From: Oscillospiraceae bacterium
GTDB taxonomy: Bacteria > Bacillota > Clostridia > Oscillospirales > Oscillospiraceae
DNA: 64,000 nucleotides
Direction: 5' to 3'
NCBI GenBank assembly: GCA_902761635.1
Contig: CACWLG010000021.1
Location: 1 to 64,000 of the forward strand
Shown: piece by piece, positions 49,762-59,639 of the stretch
How positions within the stretch are numbered: the first letter of the stretch is position 1
How the letters are laid out: each line of letters starts with the position of its first letter
The notes under the pieces: model-generated
Told to the model about the DNA's origin: nothing
Database searches by the model: none
Seen by the model: only the letters and a program-made list of their open reading frames with translations
Made by a program: the position numbers and the translations under genes

Positions 49762-51041
49762 GCTTCATCCTCCTCCAGGCGGATGAGGGCGCTTCTGGCG
49801 TGGCCGGTCAGGCCCTCCTTATACGCAAAGCGGGCGATCTCCGGGGCAAGCTTCCTGAAAGCCTCCGCCGGATAGTAGGTGTACTGGATCTTCTTGACAA
49901 AATCGTCCACGCCGAGGGGGCTGCCGAACCTGGCCGTGCCGGTCGTGGGCAGGGTGTGGTTCGTGCCGCCGAGATAATCGCCCAGCGGCTCCGGGCAGTT
50001 TTTGCCGAGGAAGACAGAGCCCGCGTTTTTCACGTCGTCCAGGTAGTCGAAGGGGTTATCCACAAAAATCTCCAGGTGCTCGGGGGCGACGGCGTTGGCG
50101 ATCTGCATGGCGCGGCGGAGATCTTTGGCAAGAATGATCTTGCCGTTATCGTCGATGGAGGGGCGAGCGATCGCAGCGCGCTCGAGGACAGCGATCTGCA
50201 CCTCGATCTCGGCCTGCACGGCGCGGGCCAGCGCCTCGCTGTCCGTCACCAGCACGCAGCAGGAGAGCACGTCGTGCTCCGCCTGAGCCAGCATGTCGGC
50301 CGCCACGTGCCGGGGCTTTGCCGTTGCGTCCGCCACCACCAGCACCTCGCTGGGGCCTGCGATGGTGTCGATGGCGACCTTGCCGTAGACCTGGCGCTTG
50401 GCCTCGGCGACATAGGCGTTGCCGGGCCCCACGATCTTGTCCACCCGGGGGATGGACTCCGTGCCGAAGGCCATGGCGGCGATGGCCTGAGCCCCGCCGA
50501 CCTTGTAGATGCGCGTCACGCCCGCGATCTTCGCCGCGGCGAGAATGGCGGCGTTGACCTTGCCGTCGGGGCGGCAGGGAGTGCACATGATGATCTCGCT
50601 GCACCCGGCGATCTTGGCGGGCACCGCGTCCATCATCACCGTGGAGGGATAGGGAGCCGTGCCGCCGGGGACATAGAGGCCCGCCTTTTCAATGGGCATC
50701 AGCTTCTGTCCCATCACGACGCCGCCGGGGCGGGTAAAGGACCAGCTCTGCCGGAGCTGCTTTTCGTGGTACTCGCGGATGTTGTGCTCGGCCAGGCGCA
50801 GGGTGTCGAGAAATTCCGGCTCCGTCGCCGCCATGGCCTCCGCGATCTCCGCCTCGGATACCAGCATGGTGTCGAGCCTTGCGCGGTCAAACTTCTCCGT
50901 GTATTTCAAAACCGCCCTGTCGCCGTTCTGCTCCACGTCGGCAAGGATCTCCTTCACGACGCCCGCCACGTCCGCCTTCGGCGCGTTTCGTTTCAAAAGC
51001 TCCTCATCCCGAAGCTCCCCGTCCTGATAAATACGGATCAT
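49758..51041 (-). CDS. hisD: Histidinol dehydrogenase HisD
   Basis: 427 residues. Zinc-binding and catalytic region QAEHDVLSCCVLVTDS with the conserved Glu/His pair, and GPSEVLVVAD. Two-step NAD-dependent oxidation of histidinol. I chose ATG 51041, overlapping the hisG stop by 4 bases; a longer frame upstream lies within hisG. Confidence 0.96.
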   Translation of the reverse strand: MIRIYQDGELRDEELLKRNAPKADVAGVVKEILADVEQNGDRAVLKYTEKFDRARLDTMLVSEAEIAEAMAATEPEFLDTLRLAEHNIREYHEKQLRQSWSFTRPGGVVMGQKLMPIEKAGLYVPGGTAPYPSTVMMDAVPAKIAGCSEIIMCTPCRPDGKVNAAILAAAKIAGVTRIYKVGGAQAIAAMAFGTESIPRVDKIVGPGNAYVAEAKRQVYGKVAIDTIAGPSEVLVVADATAKPRHVAADMLAQAEHDVLSCCVLVTDSEALARAVQAEIEVQIAVLERAAIARPSIDDNGKIILAKDLRRAMQIANAVAPEHLEIFVDNPFDYLDDVKNAGSVFLGKNCPEPLGDYLGGTNHTLPTTGTARFGSPLGVDDFVKKIQYTYYPAEAFRKLAPEIARFAYKEGLTGHARSALIRLEEDEA

Positions 51042-51661
51042 GTCTCTACCTCCTGTGCCAGTGCCCGGACCAGCGCTTCGATCCGGGTCTTGTGAAATAC
51101 AAAGCTCGCCTTGTTGGCGATGAGCCTTGCGCTGATGGGGACGATGGTCTCCAGCACCGCAAGGTCGTTTTCCTTTAAGGTCGTGCCGGTCTCCACGATA
51201 TCCACGATCACGTCCGAAAGCCCCAGAATGGGGGCGAGCTCGATGGAGCCGTTTAAGGGGATGATGTCGATATCCCGGCCGAGGGATGAATAATAATGGG
51301 AGGCGATGTTCGAAAACTTGGTCGCCACGCGCAGCGTCCTGCTGAGATCGTCCCGGTAGCTCTTCGGCCCCGCCACGCACATGCGGCACTTGCCCACGTT
51401 CAGATCCAGCAGCTCGTACACGTCCGGCGTGTACTCAAGCAAAATGTCCTTGCCCGCCACGCCGATATCCGCCGCGCCCCGCTCCACATAGATCGACACG
51501 TCCGAGGGCTTGACCCAGAAGTAGCGCAGGCCGAGGGCCTCATTTTCAAAAAACAGCTTGCGGTTTTCCTCGTGGATGGCCGGGCACTCGAAGCCTGCCC
51601 GCTCAAACATGCCCAGCACCTTCTCGCCGAGTCTCCCCTTGGGAAGCGCGATATTAAGCAT
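51038..51661 (-). CDS. hisG: ATP phosphoribosyltransferase, short form HisG
   Basis: 207 residues: the short HisG that needs HisZ. LNIALPKGRLG start, DIGVAGKDIL and IVDIVETGTTLKENDL signatures. First committed step, usually feedback-inhibited by histidine through HisZ. It overlaps hisZ by 8 bases. Confidence 0.96.
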   Translation of the reverse strand: MLNIALPKGRLGEKVLGMFERAGFECPAIHEENRKLFFENEALGLRYFWVKPSDVSIYVERGAADIGVAGKDILLEYTPDVYELLDLNVGKCRMCVAGPKSYRDDLSRTLRVATKFSNIASHYYSSLGRDIDIIPLNGSIELAPILGLSDVIVDIVETGTTLKENDLAVLETIVPISARLIANKASFVFHKTRIEALVRALAQEVET

Positions 51662-52574
51662 GGCCCTTCACCTCCAGCCGCTCCAGCTTGTCGAGATAGC
51701 AGGCAAAGCCGATGGCCCCGCCCATTTTGCCCATGCGGTGCAGCAGCCTGTCATACTGCCCGCCGGAGAGGACGCCGGAGGGTACGCCGGGCACATAGCC
51801 CTGGAAGGCGATGCCGTTATAGTAGCGCATATCGCCGAGGATAGAAAAGTCAAGGCGCAGGCCGTCTTCCCCGAGCTTTGCGAGCAGGCGCTCCATCTGG
51901 GCAAGCGCCTGCGGCGGGCAGGCGAGCGCGTGCAGCCTTCCGAGCACCTCGGAGGGTGCGCCGCTGCAGGCTGTGAGATCCAAAAGACGCTCCGCCGCTT
52001 CCTTCTCCGCGCCCCGCTCCCGCAGCAGAGCTCCCAGCTCATGCAGGTTCTTGCCCGCAATAAAGCCCAGGGCCTGCCGCCTTGTGTCCGGCTCGAGCTG
52101 CAGCGCGTCCAGCACCCCGCCCACAATGCCGAGGTGCGACACGCTCAGCACGCTCCCGTCGGAGATAAGGCGCAGGCTCTCCCGGGCAAGGCCCAGCACC
52201 TCGGCGATCAGCTCCTCATTCACGTCTCCGATGCACTCCAGCCCCGCCTGGCGGATCTCCTTAAAGCAGCGGGAGCTCTCCGACACACGGTATACGTTCT
52301 CATCATAATAGAGCTTCTGCACCTTTCCCGCCTCGGGCCGGGCGGAGCGCACGATGGACAAGGTCACATCGGGCTTGAGGGCCTTGAGCCGCCCGTTGGT
52401 ATCCGTGAAGGAGATCAGCTCCGACGTGGGCAGAAAGTCCTTGTTTTTCACATACAGCTCATAGTCCTCAAACTTGCCCATCCGATAGGGCGCATAGCCC
52501 TTTCGGTGATAGAGCGAGCGGAGGGCGAAGCTGATTTTCTCCTCGTTCTTGAGGATGTCACTGTCAATGGTCAC
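51654..52574 (-). CDS. hisZ: ATP phosphoribosyltransferase regulatory subunit HisZ
   Basis: 306 residues, class II tRNA-synthetase-like fold without catalytic motifs 1-3 complete: PDVTLSIVRSARPE, FKEIRQAGLECIGD and YYNGIAFQGYV fit HisZ rather than HisRS. Presence with the short HisG confirms the call. GTG start behind TTGGAGG. First gene of the operon. Confidence 0.94.
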   Translation of the reverse strand: MTIDSDILKNEEKISFALRSLYHRKGYAPYRMGKFEDYELYVKNKDFLPTSELISFTDTNGRLKALKPDVTLSIVRSARPEAGKVQKLYYDENVYRVSESSRCFKEIRQAGLECIGDVNEELIAEVLGLARESLRLISDGSVLSVSHLGIVGGVLDALQLEPDTRRQALGFIAGKNLHELGALLRERGAEKEAAERLLDLTACSGAPSEVLGRLHALACPPQALAQMERLLAKLGEDGLRLDFSILGDMRYYNGIAFQGYVPGVPSGVLSGGQYDRLLHRMGKMGGAIGFACYLDKLERLEVKGHA

Positions 52575-52601
52575 GGAAAGGCCTCCAAAATCGGTTTCAT
52601 T

Positions 52602-52642
52602 TACTTTCGCATATTAGCACGTTATCTGGTTAAAGTAAAGGG
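52602..52642 (-). promoter_or_regulatory. Promoter of the his operon
   Basis: On the minus strand TTTACT, 17 bases, TAATAT, about 35 bases before the hisZ start. The leader is too short for a T-box, and no histidine-rich leader peptide is seen. Confidence 0.5.
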
Positions 52643-52688
52643 TTTTTTGCGGACCCGCAATGAGATCATCACGGATCCGCCGTACGGT

Positions 52689-55082
52689 TTATGGATGGCT
52701 CTCCTGTTTCTGCTGCGCAGAAGGCGCCGCGGGCGCAGGTTCTGTCCCGGCGGGCAGGCCGCCCTCCCGCAAAAGCAGCGCAAGGCGCAGCACACGCTTT
52801 GCACTTCGCTGCAGCTCACCCAGGGTGATCCCCTCGTGCTGGCCCAGGGTCTCGAGCAGCGTCCCGTCCGAGCGGTAGGCGCGCACGTTCTTTTTCCAGT
52901 CGCCGGGCATCAGCACGTCCACGCCCGCGCGCAGGCGGTAGGCGTTGTCCCGCAGCGTCGGAAACTCCGGGCTTGCGGCATGCTGCATCCACCAGTCGGT
53001 GATCACCACGCCCTCAAAGCCCCAGTCGTGGCGCAGGACAGAGGTCGCAAGCTCATAGTGATAATGTGCCCAGACGCCGTTTACCTTGTTGTAGGAGGTC
53101 ATGATCGTGTGAGGCTTTGCTTCCCGCACGCAGATCTCGAAAGCGCGCAGATAGATCTCCCGCAGCGTCCGCTCCGACAGGCGGGAATCGTTGGTGTTGC
53201 GCCGGGTCTCCTGGTTGTTGCAGGCAAAGTGCTTCGGGCAGGACGCGCGGCCCCGGCTCTGCACGCCGCGCACGGCCGCCGCCGCGAGCTTGCCCGCAAG
53301 CAGCGGGTCCTCGGAGTAGTATTCAAAGTTCCGCCCGCACAGGGGATTGCGGTGCAGGTTCAGGCCGGGCCCGAGGTGCACATCCACACCGTAGTGCGTC
53401 ATCTCCTCCCCGAGCTTTTCGTGCAGAGCCTCGACCAGCTCCGTGTTCCAGGTGCAGGCCAGGGCGGTGCCGATGGGCATGAGGGATGAAAACTTCTGCA
53501 GCCGCAGCCCCGCAGGGCCGTCGGCGGTGATGAGCTCGGGCACTCCCTTTTGCCGCAGGGCCTCGGTCACGCCGCCGAAGCCGCCCGCATTGCCGGGCAC
53601 GCCGAGGGGCACGTTCATCATCCCCTCGCCCCGGGTAAGAGCCTCCAGCTCCTCGGGCGTGAGGCCTGCGACAAAGGCGTCCAGGCTGATTTTGCCGTTT
53701 TTCACATCCTCCAGCGTGCCCTGGGCGGGCTTTGCGCCGACAGGCTCGGGCAGCTCCGTGAGGATGCGCTGGCGCAGCCGGTCACGCGTGAGCTTCAGGG
53801 GGCGGCAGGCCTCCACGGTCTTCTCCGCGAAAACACGGAACGCGCCGATCTCCTGCTCGCCGAGGCTGAAGCGGTAGGAACCCGTCTCCAATACGAAGGC
53901 GTGGCGCCCCTCGTCATAGGAGGCATAATCCCGATCAGTGCAGCAGAGGGTGACGGTCTCGCTCTCCCCGGGATAGAGCTCCCGGGTCTTGGCGAAGGCA
54001 CAGAGCACGCGCCGGGGCTTCTCAAGCGCCCCCGCAGGCTCGGCGCACCAGAGCTGCACGACCTCCTTGCCGGGCAAGGCGCCGGTGTTTTTCACACTGG
54101 CCGTGACCGTGAGACTGCCGTTTAAGTGGGAGAAGTCCAGGGGCAGCGTCTCAAAGCGCGTATAGCTCAGGCCGAAGCCGAAGGGGAAGAGCACGCTTTT
54201 CGGAGCGGAGCGCTCGAAATACCGGTAGCCGACAAAAATCCCCTCGGCATAGTTGTTATACTCTTTTCCGCCGAAGTTCCTGCTGCTGGGATAATCCACA
54301 TAGTAGCGGGCGATGGTGTCGCTGAGCCTTCCGCTGGGGCTCACCTTGCCGCAGAGCACATCCGAAACGGCATTGCCGCTCTCCATGCCGCCCTGCCAGG
54401 CGATCAGGAGGGCGGAGATACGCGCGCCGTAATCCTCGGTCCACGCGAGGTCCATGACGCTGCCCACATTCAGCACAACCACCGTGTGGATAAATTCCGC
54501 CGTCACCCGGTCGAGCATTTCCCTCTCGTCCTCGGTGAGGTAGTAGCTGCCCTTTTCCAGGATGTTGTCCCGGTCCTCCCCGGCGGCGCGGCCGATGACG
54601 ACGACGGCGGTTGTCGCGGTCTTCGAGGCTTTTTTCACCACCGCTTCCTCCAGCTCCATCTCCGGATAGTTGAAGGGCCAGTGGCCCCACCAGCCGCTGT
54701 CCGCCGGGTTTTCCCGGACCCAGTCGGCATAACGTGCGGCAAGCTCTGTATTGAGCTTCTGCCCCGCGTTTTTCAGTCCCTGAATGAGGTTGACGCGCCA
54801 GGCCGGGTGCACATCGCCCCCGCTGCCGTAGCCCACATAGAACCAGTCGAGCTGGCAGCGGCCGAAGACCGCCGTCTCCTCGTCCTTTTTCAGCGGCAGC
54901 GTCCCGTCGTTTTTGAGCAGCACGCACGCCTCCGCCCCGGCCTGACGGATCAGCTCCGGAAAGCCGGGGGCATACCAGCGCTCCCCCTCCGCGGCGTTCT
55001 CCTCCTGCATGAGACCCGCGCCCATATGCCGGTCGATCGAGCGCTGGATGATCCGTCCGACCGTTTTAGAAACCAGCTCCAT
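52689..55082 (-). CDS. GH3 beta-glycosidase with reversed domain order
   Basis: 797 residues, no signal peptide. The alpha/beta-sandwich and a fibronectin-III-like domain (TVTASVKNTGALPGKEVVQL) come first, the TIM barrel last, with nucleophile Asp696 in EGVVITDWW and PKHFACNNQETRRN at the substrate site. The reverse order is known for a few ruminal GH3 glucosidases. ATG 55082 follows AAGGAG. It lies 10 bases after cysE in the same orientation, so it is transcribed with the cysteine genes although its work is sugar cleavage. Confidence 0.9.
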   Translation of the reverse strand: MELVSKTVGRIIQRSIDRHMGAGLMQEENAAEGERWYAPGFPELIRQAGAEACVLLKNDGTLPLKKDEETAVFGRCQLDWFYVGYGSGGDVHPAWRVNLIQGLKNAGQKLNTELAARYADWVRENPADSGWWGHWPFNYPEMELEEAVVKKASKTATTAVVVIGRAAGEDRDNILEKGSYYLTEDEREMLDRVTAEFIHTVVVLNVGSVMDLAWTEDYGARISALLIAWQGGMESGNAVSDVLCGKVSPSGRLSDTIARYYVDYPSSRNFGGKEYNNYAEGIFVGYRYFERSAPKSVLFPFGFGLSYTRFETLPLDFSHLNGSLTVTASVKNTGALPGKEVVQLWCAEPAGALEKPRRVLCAFAKTRELYPGESETVTLCCTDRDYASYDEGRHAFVLETGSYRFSLGEQEIGAFRVFAEKTVEACRPLKLTRDRLRQRILTELPEPVGAKPAQGTLEDVKNGKISLDAFVAGLTPEELEALTRGEGMMNVPLGVPGNAGGFGGVTEALRQKGVPELITADGPAGLRLQKFSSLMPIGTALACTWNTELVEALHEKLGEEMTHYGVDVHLGPGLNLHRNPLCGRNFEYYSEDPLLAGKLAAAAVRGVQSRGRASCPKHFACNNQETRRNTNDSRLSERTLREIYLRAFEICVREAKPHTIMTSYNKVNGVWAHYHYELATSVLRHDWGFEGVVITDWWMQHAASPEFPTLRDNAYRLRAGVDVLMPGDWKKNVRAYRSDGTLLETLGQHEGITLGELQRSAKRVLRLALLLREGGLPAGTEPAPAAPSAQQKQESHP

Positions 55083-55092
55083 TTGTATCTCC

Positions 55093-56019
55093 TTAAAGCA
55101 TCGCAGCCATCTGCGAAAGCTCAAGCTCGTTTTCGTTCAGTGCCTCCGGCAGGTTGTCGCGCAGCAGGATATCGCCGGAGACCGCCGCGCGGGCCAGCAC
55201 CATCTTGTAAGGCTCCACCGAATGGGTCAGCCACACGCTGCCGCCGATGACGCAGCCGCTGCCGATCTGGGTATTGCCGCCGAGAACCGTGGCGCCGGCG
55301 TAGATGACCACGTTGTCCCCGATGTCGGGATGGCGCTTGATGCCCTTGACAAGGCTCCCGTCCTCCTCCACGGCGAAGCTCTTGGCGCCGAGCGTCACAT
55401 GCTGGTAGAGCTTCACGTTCCGGCCGATGGTGGTGGTCTCGCCGATGACGACGCCGGTGCCGTGGTCAATAAAGAAGTAGTCGCCGATGGTGGCGCCGGG
55501 GTGAATGTCGATGCCGGTGAGGCGGTGGGCATACTCGCTCATGACCCGGGGGATCAGCGGCACGCGCTCGGTATAGAGCACGTGGGCCAGGCGGTAGGTG
55601 GAGATGGCGATGAAGGCCGGGTAGCAGAGGATGATCTCGTCCGTGCTCTTGGCGGCGGGGTCGCCCTGATAGGCCGCCTGCAGATCGGTGTCGAGCTGAC
55701 GGCGGACCTCCGGAAGGCTCCGGAGCATGACAGGTATGATGCGCTCCCGCTCCTCCTCCGTCGGCAGCACTGCCTCCAGGCAGCGCTTGAGATGGCCCAT
55801 GGCCTCATGCAGGTACTGCTCCCTGGCGAGGCGGGCCGGGATGTTCAGGCTCTTGAGATGGCCGGCGTGCTGGGGGAAGAGCGCGGCGATCAGAAGATCG
55901 TCCATGCGCTCCACCCGGCCGCGAAAGCCGGTGAAATCCATCTGCTCCGCGCCGCTCTCTTCCGTCTGCTCCAGGCCGCGCGCGGCCTCGGCGATCTGTT
56001 GTTCCAGCAATCTGTCCAT
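55093..56019 (-). CDS. cysE: Serine O-acetyltransferase CysE (EpsC-type)
   Basis: 308 residues. N-terminal helical domain (about 1-170), then hexapeptide repeats with DIHPGATIGDYFFIDHGTGV carrying the catalytic His-Asp. Longer than E. coli CysE (273) at the N-terminus. Makes O-acetylserine for CysK, 1 base upstream. The start is ATG 56019. Confidence 0.93.
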   Translation of the reverse strand: MDRLLEQQIAEAARGLEQTEESGAEQMDFTGFRGRVERMDDLLIAALFPQHAGHLKSLNIPARLAREQYLHEAMGHLKRCLEAVLPTEEERERIIPVMLRSLPEVRRQLDTDLQAAYQGDPAAKSTDEIILCYPAFIAISTYRLAHVLYTERVPLIPRVMSEYAHRLTGIDIHPGATIGDYFFIDHGTGVVIGETTTIGRNVKLYQHVTLGAKSFAVEEDGSLVKGIKRHPDIGDNVVIYAGATVLGGNTQIGSGCVIGGSVWLTHSVEPYKMVLARAAVSGDILLRDNLPEALNENELELSQMAAML

Positions 56020-56020
56020 G

Positions 56021-56950
56021 TTAACCCTCGAAAAGCGCCGTGGAGAGATAGCGGTCGCCCGTATCGGGCAGCAGCACCACGATCGTCTTGCCTGCGTTCT
56101 CCTCCCGTCCGGCAAGCTCGACGGCGGCATGCAGCGCCGCGCCCGAGGAGATGCCGGCGAGCACGCCCTCTCTCTTTCCGAGCATGCGCCCGGCCTCATA
56201 GGCCTCCTCATTCTCCACGCATATCACCTCGTCATAGACGCCGGTGTCCAGGACCTTCGGCACAAAGCCCGCGCCGATGCCCTGCAGGCCGTGCGCGCCC
56301 GGCTTGCCGCCGGAGAGGACCGGGGAACCCGCAGGCTCCACCGCCACGACCTTGACAGACGCCTTCTGCTTCTTGAGATAACGCCCCACGCCGGTGATGG
56401 TGCCGCCGGTGCCGACGCCCGCCACGAAAATATCCACGCTGCCGTCGGTATCGGCCCAGATCTCCGGGCCGGTGGTCCTGTAGTGTGCCTCGGCGTTCAC
56501 GGGATTCACAAACTGCCCCGCGATGAAGCTGCCGGGAATGGACGCCGCCAGCTCCTCCGCCTTTTCGATGGCCCCGGTCATGCCCTTCGCCCCGTCGGTC
56601 AGCACAAGCTCTGCGCCGTAGGCCTTCATGAGGACGCGCCGCTCCCGGGACATGGTGTCGGGCATGACGATGACGACGCGGTAGCCCCGCGCGGCGCCGA
56701 CGCTGGCAAGGCCGATGCCGGTGTTGCCGGAGGTCGGCTCGATGATGACAGAGCCGGGGCGGAGCTTTCCCGCCTTCTCGGCCTCGTCGATCATGGCAAG
56801 GCCGATGCGGTCCTTTGCCGAGCCCGCGGGATTGAGGTACTCAAGCTTGGCGAGCAGCTTCGCCTTCAGGCCGAGCTGCTTTTCCAGGTTGGAAAGCTCC
56901 AGCAGCGGCGTGCCGCCGATGAGCTGTTCGACAGATGTATAAATCTTCAT
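56021..56950 (-). CDS. cysK: O-acetylserine sulfhydrylase CysK (cysteine synthase)
   Basis: 309 residues. PLP Lys46 in [11 protein letters not shown], substrate loop PTSGNTG (72-78), phosphate loop GTGGTITG and Ser in GISSGAALH. Converts O-acetylserine and sulfide to cysteine. AGGAG before ATG 56950. First gene of the cysK-cysE-GH3 operon. Confidence 0.96.
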   Translation of the reverse strand: MKIYTSVEQLIGGTPLLELSNLEKQLGLKAKLLAKLEYLNPAGSAKDRIGLAMIDEAEKAGKLRPGSVIIEPTSGNTGIGLASVGAARGYRVVIVMPDTMSRERRVLMKAYGAELVLTDGAKGMTGAIEKAEELAASIPGSFIAGQFVNPVNAEAHYRTTGPEIWADTDGSVDIFVAGVGTGGTITGVGRYLKKQKASVKVVAVEPAGSPVLSGGKPGAHGLQGIGAGFVPKVLDTGVYDEVICVENEEAYEAGRMLGKREGVLAGISSGAALHAAVELAGREENAGKTIVVLLPDTGDRYLSTALFEG

Positions 56951-56984
56951 AGCGCTCTCCTTTTCTGCAACAGACAATAGTCTA

Positions 56985-57013
56985 TTTATATGTCAACTCT
57001 GCCCTTCTGTCAA
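56985..57013 (-). promoter_or_regulatory. cysK operon promoter
   Basis: TTGACA (57008-57013), 17 bases, TATAAA (56985-56990) on the minus strand. A TATAGACTAT-like palindrome (AATAGACTATT) just downstream could be a repressor site such as CymR; this is a guess. Confidence 0.65.
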
Positions 57014-57028
57014 CAAAAACTGCACCGG

Positions 57029-57057
57029 TTGCTTTTTTCCGGAATCGGGAGTATAAT
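57029..57057 (+). promoter_or_regulatory. Promoter of the MMPL-GLUG operon
   Basis: TTGCTT (57029-57034), 17 bases, TATAAT (57052-57057). It diverges from the cysK promoter in an intergenic region of 170 bases. Confidence 0.6.
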
Positions 57058-57119
57058 AATGTTTCCGATTATCAACACATCATTATATTTTCTCAAATTC
57101 AAACTAAGGAAGGCCTGCT

Positions 57120-59639
57120 ATGGAATACGAGGACAAGAACCAGGGCGGCTTCATGATGAAGCTTGCCGCGTTCATTGTTGACAAAAGGAATCTGATTTTC
57201 CTGCTGGTGGGGATCGCCATGGTGTTTTCCCTCTTTTCCCGCGGCTGGGTGGAGGTTGAGAACGATCTGACGGCCTATCTGCCCGCAGGCTCTGCGACCA
57301 AGGAGGGCCTGGACGTGATGGAGCAGCAGTTCATCACCTACGGCTCGGCCAAGCTCATGGCCGCAAACCTCAGCTACGGGGAGGCGGAGCAGCTTTCTGA
57401 AAAGCTCCGGAAGATCGACGGGGTGCAGAGTGTCGCCTTCGACGATACGACTGAGCATTTCAATAAGGCCTCGGCCCTCTTCTCCGTCACCTTCGACTAT
57501 CCCGAGACGGACGATGCCTGCCTGGACGCCTTGAGCGCGGTGAAGGCCGCCCTCGCCCCTTACGACGCCTATGTGTCCACCACCCTGGGCGACACCAGCG
57601 CCAGGCTCATCGACCAGGAGGTCAGCATGATCACCGCCTTTGTGGCGGTGATCGTGGTGGTGGTGCTCACCTTCACCTCCCAGACCTATGCGGAGGTGCC
57701 CATCATCGGCCTGACCTTTATCACGGCGGCGGTGATGAACCTCGGCACCAACTTCCTGCTGGGCAAGATCTCCTTCGTCTCCAACTCCGTCACCACGATC
57801 CTGCAGCTCGCCCTGTCGCTGGACTACGCGGTCATCTACTGCAACCGCTTCAAGGAGGAGCATGAGACCCACGGCCTGCGCGACGCAGTGGTGATCTCCC
57901 TGTCCAAGGCCATCCCCGAGGTGGGAGCCTCGAGCCTGACCACCGTCGGCGGCCTGATCGCCATGATGTTCATGCAGTTTAAGCTCGGCCCCGACATGGC
58001 CGTATGCCTGGTGAAGGCCATCTTTTTCTCGCTGCTTTCCGTGTTCACGGTGATGCCGGGCCTACTCATGCTGATGGGCGAGCTGATGGAGAAGACCCGG
58101 CACAAGAACTTTGTGCCCAAGGTGCCCTTTGTGGGGCGCTTTGCCTATGCCACACGGGCGATGATCCCGCCGGTCTTCCTGCTGCTGGTGGTCGCCGCCA
58201 TCCACTATTCCAACATCTGCCCCTATGTCTACGGCTATGACACGCTTGTGACACCGCGGCTCAACGAAATGCAGATCGCCGACAAAATGATCGCCGACAC
58301 CTTCTCCTCCCGGGCCATGGTGGCCGTGGTCGTCCCCGGCGGCGACTACAGCGAGGAGCAGAGCCTCATCCGCGATTTCGAGGGCTGCAGCCAGATCGAC
58401 TCCGTGACCTCCATCGCCAACGCCGACGCCATCGGCGGCTACAAGCTGGCCGACAAGCTCTCGCCCCGGCAGTTTGCCGAGCTCATGAAGCTCGACTACG
58501 AGACGGCGGAGTTTCTGTACGCAGCCTATGCCGTGCGCGGGGAGAGCTATGACAAGATCATCAGCGGCATCTCCAAGTTCAATGTCCCCCTCGTGGACAT
58601 GCTGCTTTTCGTGGTGGACATGGTGGACGAGGGCTATGTCACCCTCGACGCCGACCAGGCCGAGACCCTGGCCGACGCCAAGGCCCAGATGATCATGGGC
58701 AAGCAGCAGCTTGAGGGCGCGGACTTTGACCGTATGCTGGTCTATCTGACCCTGCCCGAGGCCGGGGATGAGACCTACCGCTTCACCGACACCATCCGCA
58801 AGACGGCCCAGGCCCACTATCCCAAGGGCCGGGTCTATGTGGCGGGCAACTCCACCAACCAGTATGAGTTTCAGAAATCCTTCCAGGTGGACAACATCGT
58901 GGTCAGCGTGGTGTCCATCCTGATCGTGCTGGCGGTGCTGCTGTTCACCTTCAAGTCCGCCGGGATGCCGCTGCTGCTGATCCTGGTCATCCAGGGCGCC
59001 ATCTGGATGAACTTCGCCTACCCGGCGCTCGTACATAAGGACGTGTTCTTCCTGACTCAGCTTGTGGTCAGCTCCATTCAGATGGGCGCGAACATCGACT
59101 ACGCCATCGTCATCGCCAACCGCTACACCGACGACACGAAGACCATGCGCCCGAAGGAGGCCATCATCGAGGCCATGAACTTTGCCTTCCCGACGATCCT
59201 GACCTCGGGCACGATCCTCGCCGTCAGCGGCATCCTCATCAGCTTCCTGACGACCGAGTGCACCATCAACGGCATCGGGGAAGCCCTGGGCCGCGGTACC
59301 ATCATCTCCATTATTCTGGTCATGTTCGTGCTGCCGCAGATCCTGATCCTGGGCGGCAAAATTCTGGAGAAGACCTCCTTTTCCATGCCCAAGGTCGCCG
59401 CGCGCACCCACCGCGGCAGCGGGCTTGTGGCGGTGGACGGGCTCATTGTGGGTGAGATCCGCGGCAGCGTCAACGGCGTTTTCCGCGGCACCATTGAAGG
59501 GGACGCGGACCTGCGTCTGCTCTCCGGCAGAATGGACACGCCGGACAGCAAAGCCCCGGAGCCGAAAGCGGCGCCTGCGGCCGGGGTCGCGGACAGCGCC
59601 GTCGAAGGCGGCGGAAAGGAGGTGGGCGCAAATGTCTAA
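57120..59639 (+). CDS. MMPL/RND-family transporter (12 TM)
   Basis: 839 residues. An N-terminal helix, an extracellular domain, then five helices containing LSLDYAVIYCNRFKEE, followed by a second external domain and five more helices with the matching MGANIDYAIVIANRYTDD. This duplicated Asp-Tyr proton-relay motif and SSD-like helices identify the MMPL family, which exports lipids or surface components. The C-terminal roughly 60 residues are Ala/Pro-rich. Its stop overlaps the GLUG protein start by 8 bases. Confidence 0.9.
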   Translation: MEYEDKNQGGFMMKLAAFIVDKRNLIFLLVGIAMVFSLFSRGWVEVENDLTAYLPAGSATKEGLDVMEQQFITYGSAKLMAANLSYGEAEQLSEKLRKIDGVQSVAFDDTTEHFNKASALFSVTFDYPETDDACLDALSAVKAALAPYDAYVSTTLGDTSARLIDQEVSMITAFVAVIVVVVLTFTSQTYAEVPIIGLTFITAAVMNLGTNFLLGKISFVSNSVTTILQLALSLDYAVIYCNRFKEEHETHGLRDAVVISLSKAIPEVGASSLTTVGGLIAMMFMQFKLGPDMAVCLVKAIFFSLLSVFTVMPGLLMLMGELMEKTRHKNFVPKVPFVGRFAYATRAMIPPVFLLLVVAAIHYSNICPYVYGYDTLVTPRLNEMQIADKMIADTFSSRAMVAVVVPGGDYSEEQSLIRDFEGCSQIDSVTSIANADAIGGYKLADKLSPRQFAELMKLDYETAEFLYAAYAVRGESYDKIISGISKFNVPLVDMLLFVVDMVDEGYVTLDADQAETLADAKAQMIMGKQQLEGADFDRMLVYLTLPEAGDETYRFTDTIRKTAQAHYPKGRVYVAGNSTNQYEFQKSFQVDNIVVSVVSILIVLAVLLFTFKSAGMPLLLILVIQGAIWMNFAYPALVHKDVFFLTQLVVSSIQMGANIDYAIVIANRYTDDTKTMRPKEAIIEAMNFAFPTILTSGTILAVSGILISFLTTECTINGIGEALGRGTIISIILVMFVLPQILILGGKILEKTSFSMPKVAARTHRGSGLVAVDGLIVGEIRGSVNGVFRGTIEGDADLRLLSGRMDTPDSKAPEPKAAPAAGVADSAVEGGGKEVGANV

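Noticed and set aside
52575..52688. T-box or histidine leader-peptide attenuator before the his operon
   Set aside because: The leader is only about 35 bases after the likely promoter and has no His codon run or T-box sequence.
56951..57119. Cysteine T-box or SAM riboswitch upstream of cysK
   Set aside because: The leader between the promoter and cysK is about 30 bases, too short for either.
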